A stretch of 64,000 bases of DNA from Spirosoma aureum (GTDB lineage Bacteria > Bacteroidota > Bacteroidia > Cytophagales > Spirosomataceae). Each line of letters begins with the position of its first letter. Positions within the stretch are counted from its first letter, which is position 1. Below the pieces are notes generated by a model. It did not search any database. It worked only from the letters and a program-made list of their open reading frames with translations, and was not told the origin of the DNA. Below, in pieces: positions 1-9,446 of this stretch. Location of the stretch: the NCBI RefSeq assembly GCF_011604685.1, contig NZ_CP050063.1:8721001-8785000 (forward strand), given 5' to 3'. The position numbers and the translations under genes were made by a program.

Positions 1-2038
1 CCTTGCCCCGCCCTTCAACCACAACCTTAAATCCGCGATTTTCCAACAGATAAACCGCATCGCGAAGCGTCAGGCCGCGTACATCAGGAACGTGGCCGGG
101 TCGCGTCGGGCGCGATTTCCAGCGGCCACTTGGCGTAGCTTCAACCCAACCTTCTGTTGACGGCTCGTTTTTAATCTTTAAGGCTGTACTAATCGTATGC
201 AGATCATCGGAATAGCCCGCCAGCAAACCAGTCGTAGAGCTCGGCTCTGAGGCTCTTGCCCGAATAGGCGCATGCATACGAATGTCGTAGGCCACAATTC
301 GGTCGGCAACTTCTTTAAAGACTGGCGCTGCTACGGCTCCTGCATACAGTAAATCTATATTGTCGCCCTGCGGTGTATCTACGACCGTAATCATGCTATA
401 CTTGGGCCTATCGGCGGGGAAATAGCCAATGAATGAGGTATAGTATTTACCAACCTGATACCGCCCATTGATCACCTTCTGAGCCGTACCCGTCTTACCT
501 GCAATGGCATAGTTCGGGTTGTTAATGTGACGAGCCGTGCCATGTTCTACGACCCCACGCAGTAACTCCTGGGCTTTGCGAGCGGTTTGTGGCGAACAGA
601 TCGGTTCGGGAAGCACATAAGGCGTATTGTCTTCTATGATCTCATCGGCAAGCTTGATCTGCTTAACAATCATCGGCCGCACCCATCGACCATTGTTGGC
701 CACGGCATTATAGAACGTCAGCATTTGCAATGGTGTAATCTGCATTTCATAGCCGTAAGACATGGATGTCAGCGAGACTTTACTCCAGCCTTTCATATCA
801 GGATTTCGAACCACCGGAATGGCCTCACCTTTCATGTGGATACCCGTTGCCTTATCGAGATGAAACCGGCGCAGGTAGTCACAATAGCGGTCGGCTCTGC
901 TGTAAAAGTGACTCCGCATCAGCAGGTGAATTCCAACATTCGACGACTTTTCAAAGACCTGCCGAGCCGTAATTGTGCCCGAACCTCCCCGTTTAGCATC
1001 ATGAATACCAAGGCCATGATACTGCATCGAGCCCCCTCCTGTGGCAACAGGTTGCTCAAGCGAAATCGCTTTATCTTCAAGAAGGGCCATCATTGTAGCT
1101 AATTTGAAGGTAGAGCCAGGGTCCGTACGGCCAGCCAGTGCATGGTTAAAATTCTCAACGTACCGATCTCCCTGCTTGGTCAAATTGGCCATTGCCCGGA
1201 TTTCCCCCGTTGCTACTTCCATTACGATGACGCACCCTTTGGCCGCGTTGTATTTTTGGAGGGCTGACCGCAAAGCCGTTTCGGCCATATCCTGATAGTT
1301 GACATCGATGGTCGTATACAAATCCATCCCTGGCTCTGGCTTCATGTCAGGACCATCCTCAACGGGTTTACGAACTCCACCAGACAGTACTTCAACCAGC
1401 CCAACGGCATTTTTACCCGCCAAAGCAGGCTGAAAACTGGCTTCCAGTCCAATTAGCCCCCGGCCCGTTTTAGCATCAAGATTACCGATGGTCCGTTCCG
1501 CCATATGGTCGAATGGATGATAGCGCTCATAGTAGGGGCGCAGAACCCCACCCCTGGCAGCCACCTTTGGCGACGACCGAAAAAACGGCCACTTCAGCAT
1601 ATACTGCCGTTGCTGAAAGGTGACGCGTTTACGATTCAGCAGCACATACCGGCGTTTGTGGGCGCGGGCATCGATAACGAGTCCGGTATAATCCTGTGCC
1701 GAACGGTCACCGTAAATTCGGGACAGTAACAGACCAAGCGAGTCTTTTTTCTTGTCGAAGTAATCCTGCTTGGCCATCGTTGGGTCCAGCCCGACGACAT
1801 ATGTAGGCAATGAAGTCGCCAGCAGACTTCTGCCATCGTTCGCATAAATATTGCCGCGCATAGCCCGTATGGTATCGCGCTGAATAAGCGTTGCCGCTAC
1901 CCGTTCGCGCCAGAACTTGCCTTTAAATGTCTGAAAATACTGAACGTAGACGAGCCGAAAAATCACGCTCAGGGAAAGGACAACGACAACGTAATAAACA
2001 TGGTTGGCCCGTTGAATGATGTCTTGTTTAATGTTCAT
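1..2038 (-). CDS. ftsI: Penicillin-binding transpeptidase FtsI/PBP3 with PASTA domain, 3' end cut by window edge
   Basis: Class B penicillin-binding protein that cross-links septal peptidoglycan with FtsW in the divisome. 679 codons are visible; the C-terminus lies beyond the left edge. Residues about 14-32 form one membrane anchor, followed by the dimerisation region and the transpeptidase domain. The three active-site motifs are present: STFK (S309), SSN (365-367) and KTG (from K515). A PASTA domain begins near residue 650 (VPDVRGLTL) and is still open at the edge. The ATG at 2038-2036 overlaps the last 11 bases of ftsL, which fixes the start and implies translational coupling. A PASTA tail puts it in the FtsI/SpoVD group found in Bacteroidota. 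The family call is certain; PBP3 as opposed to a paralogue is inferred from ftsL next door. Confidence 0.95.
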   Translation of the reverse strand, partial: MNIKQDIIQRANHVYYVVVVLSLSVIFRLVYVQYFQTFKGKFWRERVAATLIQRDTIRAMRGNIYANDGRSLLATSLPTYVVGLDPTMAKQDYFDKKKDSLGLLLSRIYGDRSAQDYTGLVIDARAHKRRYVLLNRKRVTFQQRQYMLKWPFFRSSPKVAARGGVLRPYYERYHPFDHMAERTIGNLDAKTGRGLIGLEASFQPALAGKNAVGLVEVLSGGVRKPVEDGPDMKPEPGMDLYTTIDVNYQDMAETALRSALQKYNAAKGCVIVMEVATGEIRAMANLTKQGDRYVENFNHALAGRTDPGSTFKLATMMALLEDKAISLEQPVATGGGSMQYHGLGIHDAKRGGSGTITARQVFEKSSNVGIHLLMRSHFYSRADRYCDYLRRFHLDKATGIHMKGEAIPVVRNPDMKGWSKVSLTSMSYGYEMQITPLQMLTFYNAVANNGRWVRPMIVKQIKLADEIIEDNTPYVLPEPICSPQTARKAQELLRGVVEHGTARHINNPNYAIAGKTGTAQKVINGRYQVGKYYTSFIGYFPADRPKYSMITVVDTPQGDNIDLLYAGAVAAPVFKEVADRIVAYDIRMHAPIRARASEPSSTTGLLAGYSDDLHTISTALKIKNEPSTEGWVEATPSGRWKSRPTRPGHVPDVRGLTLRDAVYLLENRGFKVVVEGRGK

Positions 2039-2426
2039 TGCTCTTGACGACGATTTTATGGGGTGGATTTTGACTGTCGGACAGGCCGATTTCGGCTACA
2101 CGCTTACTAAGTTCAGACTGTTTTCCGCTCTTCATAAAATCGGCCTGCAAAACAGTATACTGCGACCGTAATTCATCTACCTGCGTTTTAGTACGCTGAA
2201 TTCGACGCACAAGACGTTCGGCATTATGATTTAAGCCAATATAAACAACGAGCAGAAAAGTAACCCATAAAATACGGTCGATATGGCGAATTGGCCAGGA
2301 GTTGTCTTCGCCAAAGAGTCGGTCTAAGCCAATGAAATCATTGAGCCACGAGGCCATTCTGAGTCGGCGACGTTGCTTTTTCTGTTTAGCAACCCGTTCG
2401 GGTTCCCGGAATGTATTTTTAGCCAT
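2028..2426 (-). CDS. ftsL: FtsL-like cell division protein
   Basis: Small bitopic membrane protein of 132 residues with the FtsL/DivIC architecture: a basic cytoplasmic N-terminus (residues 1-50, rich in Lys/Arg), one membrane segment at about 51-65, and a periplasmic coiled coil at about 67-105. FtsL joins FtsB and FtsQ and activates FtsWI in the divisome. Sequence identity in this family is low, so the call rests on topology and on the 11-base overlap with ftsI downstream. The usual mraZ and rsmH genes are not upstream; instead there is the terminator of an unrelated peptidase gene, so the pair probably has its own promoter within 2427-2489. Confidence 0.85.
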   Translation of the reverse strand: MAKNTFREPERVAKQKKQRRRLRMASWLNDFIGLDRLFGEDNSWPIRHIDRILWVTFLLVVYIGLNHNAERLVRRIQRTKTQVDELRSQYTVLQADFMKSGKQSELSKRVAEIGLSDSQNPPHKIVVKSNEH

Positions 2427-2448
2427 GATGGGTCAGGATTCGCGTCCA

Positions 2449-2456
2449 CAAAGTAA
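2449..2456 (-). promoter_or_regulatory. Possible -7 element for ftsL-ftsI
   Basis: On the minus strand the bases read TTACTTTG, one mismatch from TAnnTTTG, about 20 nt ahead of the ftsL ATG and after the terminator of the upstream gene. A TGG lies near -33 in place of TTG. Weak match, supported mainly by the need for a promoter in this short gap. Confidence 0.3.
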
Positions 2457-2489
2457 CAAAAAACACTACGCCACCCGTAGCCTATAAAT

Positions 2490-2531
2490 AAGAAACGATG
2501 ACAACTTTTTGGCAAAGTGTCATCGTTTCTT
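2490..2531 (-). terminator. Terminator of the M28 peptidase gene
   Basis: Perfect 14-bp arms (2490-2503 and 2518-2531) enclose a second paired segment (ACTTT/AAAGT) beside a bulged A. The hairpin starts 18 nt past the peptidase stop codon and separates it from ftsL. The minus strand has no long U-tract. Confidence 0.7.
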
Positions 2532-2548
2532 CGTGGCAAAAGAAATGC

Positions 2549-4042
2549 TTACTCTTTCCAGCGCCACTCATTGGCAATCTGTAGGGGTGTGCGTAAGCCT
2601 TGGGTTACCAGATAATCACGAGTTTGCGTATCCGTTTGTCGCCGAGTCGGAATATCATCGGCATCGGCAAGGGCAAAAAGCAGCATAGTTGAGTAGCGGA
2701 CTGTGTTTTTCAACTGGTCGGCATTGACAAGTGTAATGCGATCGCAGTTAGCGTGATAGCAATCCAGTACTTCACGGGCAAGATGACCATTCATGCCAAC
2801 GACCGGAACGCCTTCTAGCATGAACGGCTGGTGATCGGAATGAAGTCCGGCCTGATTTTGCATCTCGTTGGCGAATGCCGGTTCAGCTCGCTTGATCGTT
2901 TCGCCAACCGTATTCAGAAACGATACCATATCGGAACGACCAAAAGCGTTCAGCCCCGTCGGATCATTGGTCATGTCGAGGTTCAGCATATAGCGGACTT
3001 TGTCGAGCTGGCCGCTTTTTTTCAGATTTTCGACCATCGCCCGCGAGCCAAGCAAGCCCTGTTCTTCTCCCATAAAGAGCACGAATTCAATGGTGCGTTT
3101 GGGTTTCAGCTTCAGTGCTTTGAAGGTTCGGGCAATGTCCATGATAGCGAATGAACCGATGCCGTTATCAATGGCGCCCGTTGCCAGATCCCAGGAATCC
3201 AGATGGCCACCGACAATGATCTTTTCGTCAGGATACTTCGAGCCTTTGAGCGTTGCAATGACATTTCGGGCCCGAATCTTACGACTCGTATTGGTCATAT
3301 CGATAACAGCATGCAGCGGGTTAGCCTCTTCCTGCATCCATGAACGCAATGATTGTCCGCTTTCGTAGGAGATACAGACAGATGGAATCGGAATCAGTTT
3401 ACCCGTAACCGAGGCCGTTCCGGTCAGTAATACATTTCCCGGAACCAGGTTGACCATGATCACCCCCGAAGCCCCATACTGAATGGCCAGTGCTGTTTTT
3501 TCGGAACGGTGTAAGTTACGGGCACCTTTTGTGGGAGCGGCCAGACCAATATTTACCAGCGCAACTTTACCTTTCAGTTTATCTTTTAAAGCCGCAAAGT
3601 CGCCTTCCAGTCCATTGCCGACATCCACGATTTCACCTTTCACGTGAGCCTCAACGGGTGAGTGCGCCAGCGATACAACCTTTACTTCCCGAAAATTATC
3701 GCTCCGGTTTGGTACAACCGATAAAGTAACGGTGTCGCGTGTCCAGGCTTCGACCTCAAAAGGCTCATAACGAACTTCCTTGAAACCATAAGACGATAGG
3801 AGATCAAAGGCATACGCTTCGGCGCGGGTACCGTTGGGGCTACCCGTAAGCCGATGTCCTACCTGCTGCGTTGCATCGGAGAGCGTTTCATAGGCTCGAC
3901 TGTGCTGCATCACCTCCTCATTGATACGAGTGAAGGCTTTTTCGAGCGAAATAGTGTTGGAGTAAAAAGCGGTCAGGAAACCGGCAGTGCCGATACAGAA
4001 CAGGACGAGCCGGAAGCGGGGCACGTAAAACGTTCGGTGCAT
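2549..4042 (-). CDS. Secreted M28 family zinc aminopeptidase/carboxypeptidase
   Basis: 497-residue metallopeptidase of family M28. An N-terminal hydrophobic stretch (residues about 10-27) is a signal peptide or anchor, so it acts in the periplasm or outside. A protease-associated (PA) domain sits at about 115-250 ahead of the catalytic domain. Family zinc ligands are recognisable: H280 and D292 (HLDSWD...AIDN), E326/E327 (GEEQG), D356 (LDMTND) and H404 (HSDH). Arrangement and length match plasma glutamate carboxypeptidase-like and Q-type M28 enzymes, which release amino acids from peptides or dipeptides; the exact specificity cannot be read. It is transcribed alone, with its own terminator downstream and a DUF3431 gene upstream in the same direction. 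Confidence 0.9.
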   Translation of the reverse strand: MHRTFYVPRFRLVLFCIGTAGFLTAFYSNTISLEKAFTRINEEVMQHSRAYETLSDATQQVGHRLTGSPNGTRAEAYAFDLLSSYGFKEVRYEPFEVEAWTRDTVTLSVVPNRSDNFREVKVVSLAHSPVEAHVKGEIVDVGNGLEGDFAALKDKLKGKVALVNIGLAAPTKGARNLHRSEKTALAIQYGASGVIMVNLVPGNVLLTGTASVTGKLIPIPSVCISYESGQSLRSWMQEEANPLHAVIDMTNTSRKIRARNVIATLKGSKYPDEKIIVGGHLDSWDLATGAIDNGIGSFAIMDIARTFKALKLKPKRTIEFVLFMGEEQGLLGSRAMVENLKKSGQLDKVRYMLNLDMTNDPTGLNAFGRSDMVSFLNTVGETIKRAEPAFANEMQNQAGLHSDHQPFMLEGVPVVGMNGHLAREVLDCYHANCDRITLVNADQLKNTVRYSTMLLFALADADDIPTRRQTDTQTRDYLVTQGLRTPLQIANEWRWKE

Positions 4043-4181
4043 AGAGGGTTGGTTAATTCTTCGCTAAATATACAAAAAAGACCGCTGATTTTGGGGCCAA
4101 CTAGTCAGACACTTTATCCGGTAAAAGCGTTCGGTCAGCTGATAAAAAAACTGAAAACAGACACTACGTTGAGAAACCAGA

Positions 4182-4871
4182 CTACAACTTTTCGGGTAAC
4201 TGGTTTTTCATGGGCTTCAGGTAGACGGTTTGCCGGCCGGCAAGCCAGTCGGGGTCAATACCAGTCAGACCAAAAACACGGTCCCAGCTCCGCTCGAAGC
4301 AATGGGCCGCATCCGGAAATGTGATGGACACAGCCAGAGCCCGTTCATAAAAAGTAAGTGGCTGTTGCCGAATGGCATCGCGATGGATGGCAAACTGAGC
4401 ACCCAACACAAACGTGTAAAGTACTGGTCCAGCCGTATCAAACAGCGTCTGGTGAAAGCCCCGCAAATCAAGTCTCCGCCCATCCTCGTTTTTGCTCCAC
4501 GGTTGAAAAAGACGTTCCCCCCGGTTATCATCGGTGTCGATCAGATGACCCAGCCAGTGAAATGGTTTCTGGACCGGATCGTCTATGTGATCAGACTTAT
4601 CGACAAATGATTTTACGGTTTTCTTAAAATCAAATGCGTGATCGAAGGGCTTTCCCTGAGCGAAAAGTGTCCAGTCGGCCAGCGAATCATATCGACTGAC
4701 TATGTGGTGCAAATACGTATGCGCTTCCCGGCCAATGTTAGGGAGCGAAATCGCATCAGATCCGGCTGAATGATCCGGGCTTTTATCGTAAACAGTCAGA
4801 CGAATTCCGGAAGGCAGGTTGCGGAGCCAGTTTAGATTTTCCGTATAATGAGCAACGACGAGTTCGAGCAT
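4182..4871 (-). CDS. DUF3431 domain protein
   Basis: 229 residues from the ATG at 4871. It matches DUF3431: an N-terminal VVAHYTENLNWL, then LPNIGREAHTYL at about 43-54 and WTLFAQGKPFDHAF at about 67-80. These motifs resemble those in glycosyltransferase-associated proteins of fungi and bacteria, but no function is established. An in-frame ATG at 4937 would add 22 residues that look like translated spacer and would crowd the divergent gene at 4970, so I prefer 4871. No signal peptide. Intracellular location and function unknown. Confidence 0.8.
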   Translation of the reverse strand: MLELVVAHYTENLNWLRNLPSGIRLTVYDKSPDHSAGSDAISLPNIGREAHTYLHHIVSRYDSLADWTLFAQGKPFDHAFDFKKTVKSFVDKSDHIDDPVQKPFHWLGHLIDTDDNRGERLFQPWSKNEDGRRLDLRGFHQTLFDTAGPVLYTFVLGAQFAIHRDAIRQQPLTFYERALAVSITFPDAAHCFERSWDRVFGLTGIDPDWLAGRQTVYLKPMKNQLPEKL

Positions 4872-4969
4872 AACGAACCTATAAGGTTTCCGAAAGCGTA
4901 TAGGTTTCGTCAATCTGTAGCTTATTTTTACGAGCAAGCTTCCGAAACGAACTGCCCTGACGGACTGTT

Positions 4970-7087
4970 ATGAAACGAACTTGTTTTACTCTCATTACCA
5001 CGCTCACGCTGTATAGCATGACACAGGCACAAACACTTAAGGCTCCCAAGGCCGCGATTAAACCGAAAGAATTAATCACGAACGGCCACAAGCGAATCGA
5101 CAATTATTATTACCTCAATGAGCGGGAAAATCCGGAGGTCATCAAGTATCTGAAAGCCGAAAACGCTTACCTCGATCAGGTACTGGCGCCCGTTAAGGGG
5201 CTACAGGAAAAGCTCTTTGAGGAGATGAAAGGCCGAATCAAGCAACAGGATGAATCCGTTCCGTATAAAGAAGGGCCATATTATTATTACACCCGATTCA
5301 TAACCGGGGGCGAGTACCCGATTTATTGCCGCAAAAAGGGTTCTCTGGAAGGTACCGAAGAAATAATGTTCGACGGTAACGCCATGGCTAAGGGGCATAA
5401 TTACTACCAGATCGGTGGGTATGAAATATCGGATAATGACGAACTGGCCATTTTCGCCGAAGATACCGTTAGCCGGAGACTCTATACGCTACGGATAAAA
5501 AATCTGAAAACGGGTCAGATTTATCCCGAATTCATTCCGGATACCGAAGGTGGTAGTTTCGCTTGGGCAACCGACAACAAGACCTTGTTTTACATCAAGA
5601 AAGACCCACAGACGCTACTGGGTTACCAGGTATATCGGCATGTGCTGGGCACTGACCCCAAAACCGATGTACTGGTTTACGAAGAGCAGGATAACCAGTT
5701 TTACATGGGGCTGGGTCGATCAAAATCCAAGAAATACATCACGATTGGCTCCGACCATAATGGTGTCTCGACGGAATATCGCCTTCTGGAAGCCAGCAAT
5801 CCAACGGGCGAATTCAAGGTTTTTCTGCCGCGGGAGAAAGGTCATGAATACGATATCGTTCATTATCAAAACAAATTCTATGTCCGTACGAACTGGAAGG
5901 CCGAGAATTTCCGGTTGATGGAAGTGCCAGAAGGTAAAACCGCCGACCGCACTGCCTGGAAAGAGGTAATTGCCCATCGGCCTGACGTTTATCTCGACAA
6001 TATGGACGTATTTGTCAATCACCTCGTATTGGGTGAACGGAAAGCGGGCCTGACGAACATTCGGGTTATCAACCAAAAAACCAGGACCGACGAATACCTC
6101 GACTTTGGCGAACCGGCTTATGTTTCGGGCATTGGTTATAACCCGGATTTCAACACAAATGTGCTTCGTTATAGTTATGCATCGCTGACAACGCCCAACT
6201 CCACCTTCGATTACAACATGGACACCCATGAGAAAAAGCTGATGAAACAGCAGGAGGTGCTGGGTGGTTTCGATAAAAACAACTATGTCTCGGAGCGGTT
6301 TTACGTGTCGGCCCGCGACGGTGCGCAGATTCCAGTTTCTCTTGTTTATCGTAAAGGCACGCCCAAAGATGGCTCGGCTCCGCTCCTCCAGTATTCCTAT
6401 GGTTCCTATGGCTACTCCACCGATCCGGGCTTTGGCTCTACGCGCCTGAGCCTGCTCGATCGGGGATTTATCTATGCCATCGCCCACATCCGGGGTGGCC
6501 AGGAAATGGGCCGTCGGTGGTACGAAGATGGCAAGATGCTGAAGAAGAAAAATACGTTTAACGATTTTGTTGATGTATCGGAATATCTGATCAAAAACAA
6601 GTATACCAGCTCCGACAAGCTGTTTGCGATGGGTGGCAGCGCGGGTGGTTTGCTGATGGGCGCCATCATCAATCAGGCACCACAACTGTATCGGGGAGTA
6701 GTGGCGGCTGTGCCGTTTGTGGATGTAGTTACAACCATGCTCGATGAAAGTATTCCGCTCACAACCGGTGAATTTGAGGAGTGGGGTAATCCAAAGCAAA
6801 AACAGTATTACGACTACATGCTGTCATATTCGCCCTACGATAATGTTGAAAAGAAAGCCTACCCGAACCTGCTCGTAACCACGGGTCTGCACGATTCGCA
6901 GGTGCAATACTGGGAGCCTGCCAAATGGGTTGCCAAACTACGGGCAATGAAGACTGATAACAACCAGCTTCTGCTCCATACCAACATGGAAGCAGGCCAC
7001 GGTGGCGCATCGGGTCGTTTCCAGGCGCTCAGGGAAATTGCGCTGGAGTATGCTTTCATGCTGAATCTGGTTGGCGAGAAGCAGTAG
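4970..7087 (+). CDS. Secreted S9A oligopeptidase B-like serine peptidase
   Basis: 705-residue prolyl oligopeptidase-family enzyme closest in layout to oligopeptidase B (PtrB): a seven-bladed propeller at about 70-420, then an alpha/beta hydrolase domain. The catalytic triad is visible: S557 in GGSAGG, D642 in GLHDSQV and H677 in GHGGASG. The first 20 residues (MKRTCFTLITTLTLYSMTQA) form a signal peptide, so it is exported, unlike the cytoplasmic E. coli enzyme. It should cleave short peptides after basic residues, although the specificity pocket cannot be judged here. Divergent from the DUF3431 gene; a strong terminator follows. Confidence 0.92.
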   Translation: MKRTCFTLITTLTLYSMTQAQTLKAPKAAIKPKELITNGHKRIDNYYYLNERENPEVIKYLKAENAYLDQVLAPVKGLQEKLFEEMKGRIKQQDESVPYKEGPYYYYTRFITGGEYPIYCRKKGSLEGTEEIMFDGNAMAKGHNYYQIGGYEISDNDELAIFAEDTVSRRLYTLRIKNLKTGQIYPEFIPDTEGGSFAWATDNKTLFYIKKDPQTLLGYQVYRHVLGTDPKTDVLVYEEQDNQFYMGLGRSKSKKYITIGSDHNGVSTEYRLLEASNPTGEFKVFLPREKGHEYDIVHYQNKFYVRTNWKAENFRLMEVPEGKTADRTAWKEVIAHRPDVYLDNMDVFVNHLVLGERKAGLTNIRVINQKTRTDEYLDFGEPAYVSGIGYNPDFNTNVLRYSYASLTTPNSTFDYNMDTHEKKLMKQQEVLGGFDKNNYVSERFYVSARDGAQIPVSLVYRKGTPKDGSAPLLQYSYGSYGYSTDPGFGSTRLSLLDRGFIYAIAHIRGGQEMGRRWYEDGKMLKKKNTFNDFVDVSEYLIKNKYTSSDKLFAMGGSAGGLLMGAIINQAPQLYRGVVAAVPFVDVVTTMLDESIPLTTGEFEEWGNPKQKQYYDYMLSYSPYDNVEKKAYPNLLVTTGLHDSQVQYWEPAKWVAKLRAMKTDNNQLLLHTNMEAGHGGASGRFQALREIALEYAFMLNLVGEKQ

Positions 7088-7105
7088 GATACAGATATTA
7101 ATTGT

Positions 7106-7149
7106 AGCTCAAAGGGCATGTTTCTTGCTTACCCTTTGAGCTATTTTTT
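7106..7149 (+). terminator. Intrinsic terminator of the S9 peptidase gene
   Basis: 11-bp perfect stem (7106-7116 with 7132-7142), 15-nt loop, followed by ATTTTTTG. It starts 18 nt after the stop codon. Confidence 0.85.
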
Positions 7150-7224
7150 GAACGCTTAGCATTCAAGTTTAAGTCTTGTTTCATTACTTGGTTTTGTTTT
7201 GCCTTCCTAAATAACCTCTACAGT

Positions 7225-8349
7225 ATGCCTAATCCTCAGGTCGTTTTTATTCCGACGCCCGGCAAAGACGAAGCCCCGCTCTCGAAAGTCCAGAAAGAGT
7301 TTAATCGGCTGACCAATAAAATTGGCGAGTTAGAGGATAATCTAAGTCTCTTCCGATCAGCCGCTACTACTATTCAGCAACGCATCTATACCGAGTATGA
7401 GCCTTTGTTGCAAGAGTTCAATCAACTACGGACCAACCTCGTGCGCGTGTTCGATCATGCATACGAACGACCAGAAACAACCAAAGCGGAGAAGAAAAAA
7501 CTGGTCGACCTGATCGTCAATCTGACCTATAATCTGATTAGTGAACACGGCCTGGACGAACTCAAACCGATCTTCGATAAGTACGATACCGACGGCTTTG
7601 ATACTACCGATGCTGAAGCCGACCAGCAGGTTTCTGAGGTAATGAAAGAAATGGTCAGTTCGATGTACGGAATCAAGTTCGACGAGAATGCGGATATCAG
7701 TACGCAGGAAAAGTTTATGGCGTACATAGAGGAACAGTTGCAGACCCGACAGGCCGATGAGCAGCGGGAAGCGGAAGAAAAACGGGCAAAAAAGCCAAAA
7801 TCAGCAAAGCAACAGGAGCGTGAAGCCAAAAAACAGCTTGAAGAACGTAACATCACGAAGGCCGTACGAACCCTCTACATGGACCTGGTAAAGGCTTTTC
7901 ACCCCGACCGAGAACCCGACGAAGCGGAGAAAACACGCAAAACCGAAATTATGCAGTGTGTGACCGAAGCCTACGAAAAAAGCGACCTTCTTGCTCTGCT
8001 TCGGCTCCAGCTTGAATTCAACCGGATCGACCAGCAACATCTGGAATCGCTGGCCGAAACCCAGTTGAAGTACTACAATAAAATTCTGAAGCAACAGGCC
8101 GATGAACTTAGCGACGAACTAGTTGGTCTGCAAAGTCAACTATCGGGCATGCTTGGCAAACCGTTCATGATGGTCAATTCGGTCTTAGGACTTGAATTCA
8201 GTTTTAACAACGACATTCGTGCGTTAAAAAAGGACATTAAAGCCACCAAGAAAGATGTAAAAGACCTCTCCGACCCTGCCATTCTGAAAGCCTGGCTCAA
8301 GTCTTATAAAATTCGGAAGGCTGATGATACAGATCTGTTTTTCAGCTAA
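7225..8349 (+). CDS. J-domain-like coiled-coil protein
   Basis: 374 residues, soluble and highly charged. Residues about 205-270 resemble a DnaJ J-domain: helix II (RTLYMDLVKAF), the HPD motif at 226-228 (needed to stimulate DnaK/Hsp70 ATPase), then EAEKTRKTEIMQCVTEAYE as helix III. The N-terminal 180 residues and the region 250-345 are helical and charged, with a Lys/Glu-rich linker at 175-208. There is no Gly/Phe region or zinc finger, so it is a type-III-like J protein of unknown client. It stands alone between a terminator and the convergent SAM hydrolase gene. Confidence 0.65.
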   Translation: MPNPQVVFIPTPGKDEAPLSKVQKEFNRLTNKIGELEDNLSLFRSAATTIQQRIYTEYEPLLQEFNQLRTNLVRVFDHAYERPETTKAEKKKLVDLIVNLTYNLISEHGLDELKPIFDKYDTDGFDTTDAEADQQVSEVMKEMVSSMYGIKFDENADISTQEKFMAYIEEQLQTRQADEQREAEEKRAKKPKSAKQQEREAKKQLEERNITKAVRTLYMDLVKAFHPDREPDEAEKTRKTEIMQCVTEAYEKSDLLALLRLQLEFNRIDQQHLESLAETQLKYYNKILKQQADELSDELVGLQSQLSGMLGKPFMMVNSVLGLEFSFNNDIRALKKDIKATKKDVKDLSDPAILKAWLKSYKIRKADDTDLFFS

Positions 8350-8372
8350 TTCTGACCGAAGCCTTGTTTATA

Positions 8373-9275
8373 TTAGGGCTGCCTGCTCACAACGACTTTC
8401 CAGTCGGCACCACTGAACACCTTATACTTCTCCGAAAAATTGCCCTGATTAACGGCAATCGAAAAGTTCAGTAGACTATTGATATAGGCCACATCATCGC
8501 CAACGGGTGATTCACCAAACGTATTGACCATCCGAACGGATTTATCGTACAGCGTTTCGTTTTTATGCATAATCTGCACACGTAGCATCTCGCCGGACTT
8601 AGCACCCAGTTGTGACAACATCGCTTTGGGAATATTAGTCCAGACATTACCATACTGAATATCAAGAGCTGGAATGTTTCCTTTCAGCATACCGTTTGAA
8701 AACTCGGCTTTCTGATACGGCAAACGAACCACGTCTTTACGAACGGTTGAACCGACTTGTTGAAATGTTATGGTGCGGGATGCCAGCCGGGCAGCCGTGT
8801 AGGCATAGACATCACGTCCGTGAAAAGTATACGACTCATTCGAATTTTTCAGTCGATTGACAGTTTCGTCAATTTCCCGGATCTCGCTGATGCCCAAATG
8901 CTCCGCAATTAATGTCAGGGTACCGTTATCAGGCGTCACAATATAATGACCTGATTTTGTGAGCAATACAACCGAGTGCCGATCTGTACCAACGCCGGGG
9001 TCACAGACCGAAACAAAAACGGTTCCTTTCGGGTAATAGGGGACTGTCTGATGAAGTCGGTAAGCAGCTTGCCAGATATCATAAGCGGGTATTTCATGCG
9101 TGAGATCAAACAGTTTTAGGTCGGCTGAGACGCCCATGGCCACGCCTTTCATGGCTGACACAGCTCCATCTTTCAGACCAAAATCAGATTGAAAAACAAC
9201 AATACCATTCTGAGCCGTAGCAAGTTGACGGAAGCAAAAAAGAATCAGAAAGGTGACTGTAGTGCGTATAGTCAT
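8373..9275 (-). CDS. SAM hydroxide adenosyltransferase (DUF62 family) with signal peptide
   Basis: 300 residues of the SAM hydrolase / fluorinase-chlorinase fold (PF01887). Family motifs are clear: QSDFGLKDGAV at about 29-39, DLTHEIPAYD, SVCDPGVGTDR and TPDNGTL. Characterised relatives hydrolyse S-adenosylmethionine to adenosine and methionine. The first 22 residues (MTIRTTVTFLILFCFRQLATAQ) have the form of a signal peptide ending in AxA-Q, which is odd for an enzyme whose substrate is cytosolic. Convergent with the J-domain-like gene 23 nt away. A TATCTTTG promoter element lies 27 nt upstream of the start. Confidence 0.85.
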   Translation of the reverse strand: MTIRTTVTFLILFCFRQLATAQNGIVVFQSDFGLKDGAVSAMKGVAMGVSADLKLFDLTHEIPAYDIWQAAYRLHQTVPYYPKGTVFVSVCDPGVGTDRHSVVLLTKSGHYIVTPDNGTLTLIAEHLGISEIREIDETVNRLKNSNESYTFHGRDVYAYTAARLASRTITFQQVGSTVRKDVVRLPYQKAEFSNGMLKGNIPALDIQYGNVWTNIPKAMLSQLGAKSGEMLRVQIMHKNETLYDKSVRMVNTFGESPVGDDVAYINSLLNFSIAVNQGNFSEKYKVFSGADWKVVVSRQP

Positions 9276-9301
9276 AAAAGCAGAGATTGGCGCATGAATC
9301 G

Positions 9302-9309
9302 CAAAGATA
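9302..9309 (-). promoter_or_regulatory. -7 promoter element (TATCTTTG) of the SAM hydrolase gene
   Basis: Exact TAnnTTTG match on the minus strand, predicting a start site near 9295 and a leader of about 20 nt. No TTG stands at the ideal -33 position (CTGG is nearest). Confidence 0.5.
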
Positions 9310-9446
9310 TTGCCTGCCAGCTTTTTCCAGGCACTGTTATCTTATTATTAACCCCCTTCTTCAGGCAGCATTTATCCGTAAATTAGGTGCTGCATCCCGC
9401 CAAGAGTACAATCAAATCAGCTTTATATACACGTTAAGACTTATCT

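Noticed and set aside
587..1102. Plus-strand frame of 171 codons inside ftsI
   Set aside because: Antisense shadow of the transpeptidase domain; no recognisable motifs.
5720..6799. A 359-codon frame on the minus strand within the S9 peptidase gene
   Set aside because: It is antisense to a gene with full catalytic triad and signal peptide, and its translation shows no family features.
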